Shown here piece after piece: positions 1-5,162 of a stretch of 12,613 nt of DNA. The DNA is from an uncultured Eubacteriales bacterium (GTDB lineage Bacteria > Bacillota > Clostridia > Lachnospirales > Anaerotignaceae): assembly GCA_934256695.1 (NCBI GenBank), contig CAKQPE010000053.1:1-12613 (forward strand). Direction: 5' to 3'. Both the position numbers and the translations under genes were made by a program. The notes below the pieces were generated by a model. The model was given only the letters and a program-made list of their open reading frames with translations. It searched no databases and was not told the DNA's origin. Numbering within the stretch: the stretch's first letter is position 1; each line of letters starts with the position of its first letter.

Positions 1-7
1 GCTTTAA

Positions 8-111
8 AACCCTTCCGTCAAGCTACGCTTGACACCTTCCCTTTCAGGGACGGCTTTCGAATTGGGAAGGCTCCCATGAAAGGGGAGCTGTCACGCAGTG
101 ACTGAGGGGTT
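8..111. repeat. MITE-like near-palindromic intergenic element
   Basis: This is a non-coding element of about 104 bp, clearly richer in G+C than its surroundings. Its ends form an imperfect terminal inverted repeat: 8-20 (AACCCTTCCGTCA) matches the reverse complement of 99-111 (AACCCCTCAGTCA) at 11 of 13 positions. The two halves have the same layout in mirror image: terminal repeat, then a GTCA...TGAC stem-loop, then a CTCCCTTTCA-GGGA-type stem-loop, meeting near a TTCGAA at 56-61. Local hairpins are 17-23/27-33 (7 bp, loop TAC), 38-42/46-50, 70-75/83-88 and 90-94/98-102 (5 bp, loop GCA). An alternative 7-bp stem pairs 35-41 with 64-70. No open reading frame or clear target-site duplication is visible. 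From memory, similar structured repeats with CCCTTTCAGGG cores are dispersed in Clostridia genomes. That it was once mobilised in trans is inference. Confidence 0.7.
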
Positions 112-147
112 ATGATTTCAGTCCGATAAATTTATAATGAAATGCAT

Positions 148-178
148 TAAAAAGCCCATGACAAATGCCATGGACTTT
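148..178 (-). terminator. Rho-independent terminator of the RNase J gene
   Basis: Read on the minus strand, 178-169 and 160-151 form a 10-bp stem (AAAGTCCATG with CATGGGCTTT, including one G-U wobble) around an 8-nt loop. A run of T residues (CTTTTT) follows. The hairpin begins 7 nt after the RNase J stop codon, which is the expected position for an intrinsic terminator. Confidence 0.75.
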
Positions 179-184
179 AATATA

Positions 185-1855
185 TCATACTTCCATTATT
201 ATAGGCAGTATCATAGGACTTCTCTTTGTCTCCTGCCATACATAATCTTTAAGTGCATCTTTTATAATATTTTTAATATATGACCAACCGGAATATCCCT
301 TGTAATCACAGTCATAAAGTGCTTCACTTACAGCTTTTCTTGCACCTTCCATTAAATTCTCAGACTCTCTTACATAAACAAAGCCTCTTGATATAATGTC
401 AGGTCCCGCAAGTATCGCTCCGCTTTCTTTTTCCATTGTTACAACAACAACCATAAGTCCGTCTTCAGAAAGATGGCGTCTGTCTCTAAGAACAATATTT
501 CCTACGTCACCTACGCCAAGACCGTCAATAATCACCTGTCCCGAAGGTACTGTTCCGTTTACTTTCGCATCATTTTTGGAAATCTCAAGAACATCACCTA
601 TTCTCATAAGGAATATGTTTTCTTTTGGTATTCCCATACTTATTGCAAGTTCCTTGTGGCTTGAAAGATGCATAAACTCGCCATGGACAGGCATAAAATA
701 TTTCGGCTTTGTAAGTGCCATCATCAGTTTAAGTTCTTCCTGACAGGCGTGACCGGAAACATGAACGTCTGCAATACCTTCATATACAACATCTGCACCT
801 CTTTTAAGAAGCTCGTTTATTACCTTGGAAATCATCTTTTCGTTTCCCGGTATGCTTGAAGCACTTATTATAATCTTGTCATCAGGCTTAACTGCAACCT
901 GTTTATGCTCAGATGATGCAATTCTCGACAAAGCACTCATAGGCTCGCCCTGTGTACCTGTTGTTATAATTGCAAGCTCGTGGTCACTGTAATTTTTTAT
1001 TTCGGATATATCAATAATAGTATTATCAGGAATATCAAGATATTCAAGTTCTATTGATGTTTTTACGGCATTAAGCATACTTCTGCCTATAATGGCAACT
1101 TTGCGGTTATATTTAACTGCCGAGTCTATTATCTGCTGTATTCTGTGAATATTTGACGAGAAAGTTGCAATCATAATTCTGTTGTCAGGTGTTTCTTCAA
1201 ATATTCTGTCAAAAACAAGTCCTACTGATTTTTCAGACATTGTAAAACCTTTTCTTGCAGCATTTGTGCTGTCGCTCATAAGAAGGAGAACCCCTTCTTT
1301 TCCAAGCTGTGCAAACCTCTGAAGATCCGCTACTTCTCCCCCTATAGGTGTATAGTCAATTTTAAAATCACCTGTGTGTATAATTACACCCAGAGGTGTA
1401 GTTATTGCCAGTGCAACAGCATCGGCTATAGAATGGTTTGTGTGTATAAACTCAACCTTGAGCTGCCCAAGCTTAATGCTTTCTCCGGGAACAACAACGT
1501 GTCTTACAGAAGTATCAAGTATTCCGTGTTCCTTTAGCTTGTTGTCCAAAAGGCCTATAGTCAAAAGTGTACCGAAAACAGGCACATTAAGCTCTTTTAA
1601 AATATACGGCAAAGCACCTATATGATCCTCATGTCCGTGAGTAAGCACAATTCCTCTGACCTTATCGGCATTTTTTTGCAGATAGGTAATATCCGGTATT
1701 ACCATATCTATACCAAGCATATCCTCCTCCGGAAATGCAAGCCCACAGTCAATAATTATTATGTCCTGGTTATACTCTATCAAAGTCATATTTTTTCCGA
1801 TCTCATGAAGTCCGCCCAGAGATATAACCTTCAGTTTTGGTTTTTTTGAAGCCAA
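185..1855 (-). CDS. rnj: Ribonuclease J
   Basis: A 556-aa RNase J, the metallo-beta-lactamase/beta-CASP ribonuclease with endonuclease and 5'-3' exonuclease activity that matures and degrades RNA in the cytoplasm of Firmicutes. The N-terminal part carries the zinc motif HGHEDH at residues 73-78, followed by H138/H141, D163 in HTGDFK, and the SDSTNA segment near 194-199. The beta-CASP region and the returning metallo-beta-lactamase part follow, with HVSGHA (365-370) and PVHGEF (389-394). The C-terminal ~100 residues match the usual RNase J C-terminal domain, and the length is typical, so the gene is intact. The start is a TTG at 1855, supported by an AGGAGG site 7 nt upstream; no ATG lies nearby. 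It is separated from the DUF1292 gene by 176 nt that contain a probable terminator, so it is likely transcribed on its own. Whether it is the J1 or J2 type cannot be decided here. Confidence 0.96.
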   Translation of the reverse strand: MASKKPKLKVISLGGLHEIGKNMTLIEYNQDIIIIDCGLAFPEEDMLGIDMVIPDITYLQKNADKVRGIVLTHGHEDHIGALPYILKELNVPVFGTLLTIGLLDNKLKEHGILDTSVRHVVVPGESIKLGQLKVEFIHTNHSIADAVALAITTPLGVIIHTGDFKIDYTPIGGEVADLQRFAQLGKEGVLLLMSDSTNAARKGFTMSEKSVGLVFDRIFEETPDNRIMIATFSSNIHRIQQIIDSAVKYNRKVAIIGRSMLNAVKTSIELEYLDIPDNTIIDISEIKNYSDHELAIITTGTQGEPMSALSRIASSEHKQVAVKPDDKIIISASSIPGNEKMISKVINELLKRGADVVYEGIADVHVSGHACQEELKLMMALTKPKYFMPVHGEFMHLSSHKELAISMGIPKENIFLMRIGDVLEISKNDAKVNGTVPSGQVIIDGLGVGDVGNIVLRDRRHLSEDGLMVVVVTMEKESGAILAGPDIISRGFVYVRESENLMEGARKAVSEALYDCDYKGYSGWSYIKNIIKDALKDYVWQETKRSPMILPIIMEV

Positions 1856-1861
1856 AAATAA

Positions 1862-1870
1862 CCCTCCTTT
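1862..1870 (-). promoter_or_regulatory. Ribosome binding site fixing the TTG start of RNase J
   Basis: On the minus strand the sequence reads AAAGGAGGG followed by TTATTT and then TTG. This near-perfect Shine-Dalgarno sequence at normal spacing is why the TTG at 1855 is chosen as the start. Confidence 0.75.
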
Positions 1871-1952
1871 TTTAAATTTTCTTTTCCGAACAACTACAGT
1901 AATATTTTATTTAACAAATTAAGCTTAAATTACTTTATTTCGGCAAACAAAC

Positions 1953-2006
1953 ACAAAAATAAAGGCAGAAGGATATGCTTTTAAATCGCTCGGCAAATCC
2001 CTCCGC
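1953..2006 (-). terminator. Probable intrinsic terminator after the ireB-ruvX-DUF1292 operon
   Basis: On the minus strand GCGGAGGGAT (2006-1997) can pair with ATCCTTCTGC (1974-1965): 10 bp including two G-U pairs, around a long 22-nt loop. A T-rich run (CTTTATTTTT) follows directly. It lies about 25 nt after the DUF1292 stop. The wobble pairs and long loop make it weaker than the other terminators. I found no convincing promoter for RNase J in the remaining ~100 nt. Confidence 0.5.
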
Positions 2007-2031
2007 ACTATCTAAGCATTATTTTAAAATA

Positions 2032-2331
2032 TTAGTATTCTTCCGTCTCAACATCATAATCTTCACTTGATGTAAGCTGGAAAATATCTGCGATTTTATT
2101 GAATTCATCGTCATCTTCTATTAATTCATAAACATCGCCGTCATCTGTTTTAACTTTTTTGAACAAATTGGCTTCTGCTTCCTCGTCCTCAATCTGGCTT
2201 GCCTCAACTGCAAGTACATATGTGTTTCCGTTATCCTCTATAGAGTCAAGAATAACAAATTCAATTTCTTCTCCGTTATCAACAAGTGTAACTGTTTCAA
2301 ACTCATCCATTATTTCATCATCTGCTGCCAT
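2032..2331 (-). CDS. DUF1292 family protein (YrzB-like)
   Basis: A 99-aa, strongly acidic soluble protein of the DUF1292 family (B. subtilis YrzB type), whose biochemical role is not established. The family core is visible in ETVTLVDNGEEIEFVILDS (about residues 12-30), then NTYVLAV, then a D/E-rich linker and the VYELIEDDDEFNKIADIF segment near residues 67-84. No signal peptide, membrane segment or cysteine is present. It follows ruvX with a TAATG overlap of 1 nt, and its AGGAGG site sits inside the last codons of ruvX, so the two are translationally coupled. The ireB-ruvX-DUF1292 order is a conserved Firmicutes cluster, which strengthens the assignment but does not reveal the function. Confidence 0.88.
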   Translation of the reverse strand: MAADDEIMDEFETVTLVDNGEEIEFVILDSIEDNGNTYVLAVEASQIEDEEAEANLFKKVKTDDGDVYELIEDDDEFNKIADIFQLTSSEDYDVETEEY

Positions 2332-2768
2332 TATTTTTCCTCCTTAATTCTGATAGAGTCAAGATAACCCTGTAAAATAAATACTGCTGCCATCTTGTCT
2401 ATTACACTTTTGCTTTTTTTAATATCATAGTCAGCCTCATGCAGAAATCTCTGTGCTGCAACTGTACTTAATCTTTCATCCCACAGCTCGACAGGAATAT
2501 TTCTGAATCTGTTTTCTATGCGTTTTTTATATTCAAGGGTTTTTTCACATCTGGCACCTTCACTGCCGTCCATATTTTTAGGAAACCCAAGCACTATCTT
2601 TTCTACATTATATTCTTCTATCAGCTGAGCAAGCCTTCCCAAGGATTGTTTGTATTCCATAGGATTGTTTCTTCTTATTATTTCCACTCCCTGTGCTGTC
2701 CAGCCGAATATATCACTTACGGCAACTCCGACTGTTTTGTCGCCGTAATCAAGACCGAGTATTCTCAA
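2331..2768 (-). CDS. ruvX: Putative pre-16S rRNA nuclease / Holliday junction resolvase RuvX (YqgF)
   Basis: A 145-aa YqgF/RuvX protein with an RNase H-like fold. Family members are implicated in maturation of the 16S rRNA 5' end and have been proposed as Holliday junction resolvases. The family motifs appear in order: GLDYGDKTVGVAVSD (residues 5-19, catalytic D7), GFPKNMDG (61-68), WDERLS (96-101), and the C-terminal SVIDKMAAVFILQGYLD with D124. The length is typical. The start is a TTG at 2768: it begins exactly at the usual N-terminus (MRILGLD) and is preceded by AAAGGTGA. The gene lies 18 nt after ireB and overlaps the DUF1292 gene by 1 nt, so all three form one operon. Cytoplasmic. Confidence 0.93.
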   Translation of the reverse strand: MRILGLDYGDKTVGVAVSDIFGWTAQGVEIIRRNNPMEYKQSLGRLAQLIEEYNVEKIVLGFPKNMDGSEGARCEKTLEYKKRIENRFRNIPVELWDERLSTVAAQRFLHEADYDIKKSKSVIDKMAAVFILQGYLDSIRIKEEK

Positions 2769-2786
2769 AAAATCACCTTTAAACCT

Positions 2787-3050
2787 TTATGCATTATTTT
2801 TAATATAGTTATCAACAAGCTCCTCCAAAAGTTCGTCTCTTTCAAGCTTTCTTATAAGGACTCTGGCATTGTTGTGGCTTGTAATATAAGTAGGGTCACC
2901 CGAAAGTATGTATCCCACTATCTGATTTACAGGATTGTATCCTTTTTCCGAAAGAGCTGTGTAAACGGAAACAAGTATTTTTCTTGCCTCTGACTCATTT
3001 TCTTTTTCTACTGCACTGAATTTCATAGTTTCGTTCATATTTTTATTCAT
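2787..3050 (-). CDS. ireB: IreB family regulatory phosphoprotein
   Basis: An 87-aa protein of the IreB (UPF0297, YrzL) family. In Enterococcus faecalis IreB is phosphorylated by the PASTA kinase IreK and influences cephalosporin resistance. The N-terminus NETMKF holds T8, matching one of the two phosphorylated threonines known in IreB. The family core is seen in SEKGYNPVNQIVGYILSGDP (residues 34-53), then TYITSHNNARVLIRKLERDELLEELV. The frame is open upstream to 3125, but that stretch would add a 25-residue hydrophobic leader foreign to this cytosolic family. The ATG at 3050 has an AGGGAG site about 9 nt upstream, so it is preferred. This is the first gene of the ireB-ruvX-DUF1292 operon. Role inferred from family membership; no PASTA kinase gene is in the window. 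Confidence 0.92.
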   Translation of the reverse strand: MNKNMNETMKFSAVEKENESEARKILVSVYTALSEKGYNPVNQIVGYILSGDPTYITSHNNARVLIRKLERDELLEELVDNYIKNNA

Positions 3051-3079
3051 GTCCGTCACTCTCCCTGCTCTATAAATTA

Positions 3080-3108
3080 ATGATAATATAAAAATCAATA
3101 ATATGCAA
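3080..3108 (-). promoter_or_regulatory. Possible promoter for ireB-ruvX-DUF1292
   Basis: On the minus strand, TTGCAT (3108-3103, 3 of 6 to consensus) lies 17 nt before TATCAT (3085-3080, 5 of 6), in the 85-nt gap between mtaB and ireB. An alternative pairing is TTGTTT with TATTAT at 18 nt. The -35 is weak, and read-through from mtaB is also possible. Confidence 0.35.
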
Positions 3109-3124
3109 ACAATATTTGTCTGCA
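3104..3124. repeat. Operator-like 9-bp inverted repeat upstream of ireB
   Basis: TGCAAACAA (3104-3112) and TTGTCTGCA (3116-3124) are inverted repeats separated by TAT, with one mismatch that is a G-U pair in minus-strand RNA. The repeat begins 11 nt after the mtaB stop and overlaps the proposed -35 box for ireB. It could be a repressor operator or the stem of a weak mtaB terminator. No uninterrupted T run follows on the minus strand, which argues against a classical terminator. Confidence 0.5.
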
Positions 3125-3135
3125 ATTAAATACTG

Positions 3136-4431
3136 TTAAATACAAATTTCGCCAAAAGCTTTTTTGTTTTTCTCCCCCGTTATTTTAACAGGAATTATTT
3201 TGTTTTTAATATCTTTGTCAGTTTCAACTTCCACCTGAATATAGTTTGAAGTATGTCCCTCAAAAACGCCTTCTCTTGTCTGTTCAAAAAGTACGTCCAT
3301 AGTAGAACCGATATAGTTCTTTATAAAATTATCTTCCATTTCGTCGCTTATGGCAATAAGCCTTGAAGAACGCTCATTTTTGACCGATACGGGAATTTGT
3401 CCTTCCATTTTTGCCGCCGGTGTACCGTTCTTAGGCGAAAACGGAAATACATGAATTTTGGCAAAACCGATTTCCTTTGCAAATCTACAGCTTTCTTCAA
3501 AATCTTCTTCGCTTTCATTAGGGAATCCAACTATTATATCGGTAGTCAAAGCCGTATCCGGCATATATTTTCTTAATAAATCAACGGCTTCTTTATATTT
3601 CTGTGCCGTATAATGTCTGTTCATGGCTTTAAGCGTCTTGTCGCAGCCGCTCTGGAGAGATAAATGAAAATGATGACATACCTTAGGCATAAGACTAAGC
3701 TCTTTTGCAAATTCATCTGTAACTATGTTTGGTTCTACCGAACTTAATCTTATTCTTTCTATTCCGTCAACAGCATCAACTCTCTTAATTAATCCAAGAA
3801 GGTTCGTTGTATGCTTATCCTTTCCGTAAGATGCAACATGTATTCCCGCAAGAACAACCTCCTTAAAACCGTTATGTGCAAGTTTTTCAACTTCTCTCAT
3901 AATATCTTCTTCGTCACGGCTTCTTATAGGGCCTCTTGCATAAGGAATTATGCAGTAAGAACAAAACTGACTGCAACCATCCTGAATTTTAATATATGCT
4001 CTTGTTCTTCCTGCCAGTTTTCTTACGGATATAGGTTCAAATTCGTGTTCCTTCATTATATCGCCTACAAGACACATTTTCTGTCTGTCCGAAAGGAACT
4101 TTTCAACATCGTTTACTATTTTATCTCTGCCCTTTGTTCCTACTACAATATCAACCTCAGATATTTCACTTACGGTTTTGCTGTTTACCTGTGCATAACA
4201 GCCTGCCGCCACAACAACTGCTTCAGGGTTAAGTCTTTTTACTTTTCTCAAAAGCTGTCTTGACTTTTTGTCTCCGAAATTAGTAACCGAACAGGTATTT
4301 ACAACATATATATCTGCTTTTTCATCAATATTTTTTATTTCATATCCCCTGTCTGCAAAAGCCTCCGCTATTGCTTCGCTTTCTGCCTGATTGACCTTGC
4401 AGCCAAGAGCAAAACTTGCAACACTTTTCAT
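3136..4431 (-). CDS. mtaB: tRNA (N6-threonylcarbamoyladenosine(37)-C2)-methylthiotransferase MtaB
   Basis: A 431-aa radical-SAM methylthiotransferase of the MtaB (YqeV) subgroup. It converts t6A37 to ms2t6A37 in ANN-decoding tRNAs using two [4Fe-4S] clusters and S-adenosylmethionine, in the cytoplasm. The N-terminal UPF0004 domain has C11 (FALGCKVNQAES), C47 (VNTCSVTN) and C78 (AAGCYAQ), the three cysteines that hold the auxiliary cluster. The radical-SAM motif C153-S-Q-F-C157-S-Y-C160 sits in IQDGCSQFCSYCIIPYARG. The C-terminal ~60 residues have the look of the tRNA-binding TRAM domain. LGCKVNQ and IPYARG point to MtaB, not MiaB or RimO. The length is normal and no residue is missing. It follows the 181-aa gene by 59 nt and probably shares its promoter. 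The ATG at 4431 has a GAGG site at a rather long 12-nt spacing. Confidence 0.94.
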   Translation of the reverse strand: MKSVASFALGCKVNQAESEAIAEAFADRGYEIKNIDEKADIYVVNTCSVTNFGDKKSRQLLRKVKRLNPEAVVVAAGCYAQVNSKTVSEISEVDIVVGTKGRDKIVNDVEKFLSDRQKMCLVGDIMKEHEFEPISVRKLAGRTRAYIKIQDGCSQFCSYCIIPYARGPIRSRDEEDIMREVEKLAHNGFKEVVLAGIHVASYGKDKHTTNLLGLIKRVDAVDGIERIRLSSVEPNIVTDEFAKELSLMPKVCHHFHLSLQSGCDKTLKAMNRHYTAQKYKEAVDLLRKYMPDTALTTDIIVGFPNESEEDFEESCRFAKEIGFAKIHVFPFSPKNGTPAAKMEGQIPVSVKNERSSRLIAISDEMEDNFIKNYIGSTMDVLFEQTREGVFEGHTSNYIQVEVETDKDIKNKIIPVKITGEKNKKAFGEICI

Positions 4432-4440
4432 CTTTTATTT

Positions 4441-4468
4441 TAACCTCTTTTTTCCGATAACCTCTTTT
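4441..4468 (-). repeat. Duplicated 11-nt AAAAGAGGTTA ahead of mtaB
   Basis: On the minus strand AAAAGAGGTTA occurs twice, at 4468-4458 and 4451-4441, with a 17-nt period. The copy nearer the gene contains the GAGG used as the mtaB ribosome binding site. This may be a chance A-rich duplication. Confidence 0.5.
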
Positions 4469-4490
4469 ATTTTTAAATATATTTTTATAA

Positions 4491-5036
4491 TCAGTTTATT
4501 TTCATTATGAGCGGAAGTATAAGCATTGCTATATTGACTTCCTTTCCCGATGCCCATACAATATACGGTCTTAAAGCATACCATTTGTTTTTCTTGGTTG
4601 TTACGGAAGAAACTATAGATTCTATGTCATCTATTTTCATTATTATTTCTTCACGCTCGTTAGGAGAAATATCCGACATATGATTTATAATATCTCTTGT
4701 TTCGTTAAAGGAAAGGTCATATATATGTCCCTGAACACCCTCTGTAACATAATGTTTTACTAATTCGTCATTGTTATAACCACAGTCTTTGAATGCTTCA
4801 AGACGCACTATAACCTTGTGTACGTTATTCTTATATACTTGTGTTCTCTGTTCCTTGTTATCAAAGCCCGAAACAACCTCCAGTCCGTCAGCTATGCCGT
4901 CTACAATATCCTTATATCGCATTATAAGCATATCAAAAAGTCCGCTCATTCTCTTTTCATCGTTTCCGTACTGGTTCCATAGCTGTCTGCTGTGAACAAG
5001 GTCTTCGTCAAGAACCATTTTTGTAATTTCGTCCAT
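4491..5036 (-). CDS. Hypothetical protein, 181 aa
   Basis: I do not recognise this protein. It is a soluble-looking 181-aa chain with no signal peptide and no definite membrane span. Residues 1-130 are charged and probably mostly helical (for example LVHSRQLWNQYGNDEKRMSG, VIVRLEAFKDCGYNNDELV). Residues 110-145 are rich in acidic residues and Ile (SPNEREEIIMKIDDIES). The last ~30 residues turn hydrophobic (RPYIVWASG, then NIAMLILPLIMKIN), enough for a buried strand or helix or membrane contact but short for a transmembrane helix. Only one cysteine is present and no nuclease, kinase or metal-binding motif is visible. It begins with an ATG preceded by GGGTGAT and about 26 nt after a predicted transcription start, so it is the promoter-proximal gene of a unit with mtaB. 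Codon use resembles its neighbours, so it looks native. Any role in tRNA modification would be guesswork from position. Confidence 0.8.
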   Translation of the reverse strand: MDEITKMVLDEDLVHSRQLWNQYGNDEKRMSGLFDMLIMRYKDIVDGIADGLEVVSGFDNKEQRTQVYKNNVHKVIVRLEAFKDCGYNNDELVKHYVTEGVQGHIYDLSFNETRDIINHMSDISPNEREEIIMKIDDIESIVSSVTTKKNKWYALRPYIVWASGKEVNIAMLILPLIMKIN

Positions 5037-5069
5037 AAAATATCACCCGATTCAATATATAGTATTTTT

Positions 5070-5098
5070 ATTTTATCATAAAATTATATTTTTAACAA
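5070..5098 (-). promoter_or_regulatory. Sigma-A type promoter for the 181-aa gene and mtaB
   Basis: On the minus strand, TTGTTA (5098-5093) is followed after 17 nt by TAAAAT (5075-5070), preceded by TG at -1 offset (TGATAAAAT), giving an extended -10. The start point would be near 5063, leaving about 26 nt of leader that holds the GGGTGAT ribosome binding site. The promoter sits directly after the terminator of the upstream transporter operon. Confidence 0.6.
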
Positions 5099-5114
5099 CA
5101 TTGTATAAACAACT

Positions 5115-5152
5115 ATAATAAAACGGCGTGACCATTTTTCGGTACACGCCGT
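5115..5152 (-). terminator. Rho-independent terminator of the TAXI-TRAP operon
   Basis: ACGGCGTG (5123-5130) pairs with CACGCCGT (5145-5152), and ACC/GGT extends the stem across a single bulged base. On the minus strand the loop is GAAAAAT and the stem is followed by TTTTATTAT. The hairpin begins 10 nt after the permease stop codon. It is the most GC-rich stem in its neighbourhood. Confidence 0.8.
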
Positions 5153-5162
5153 AATTTTATAT

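Noticed and set aside
1..184. A tRNA or small coding gene in the structured region at the left edge
   Set aside because: The hairpins follow a mirror-image repeat, not a cloverleaf, and no frame with a start and ribosome site is present.
396..743. Plus-strand open frames opposite RNase J, mtaB, the TRAP permease and cbiP
   Set aside because: They lie antisense to well-supported genes, have low-complexity or Cys/Ser/Tyr-rich translations, and lack convincing ribosome sites and family motifs.
3051..3125. Upstream extension of ireB adding a 25-residue hydrophobic leader
   Set aside because: It would start at TTG inside the dyad at 3104-3124 without a ribosome site and would give a membrane anchor foreign to the IreB family; ATG 3050 has a good ribosome site.
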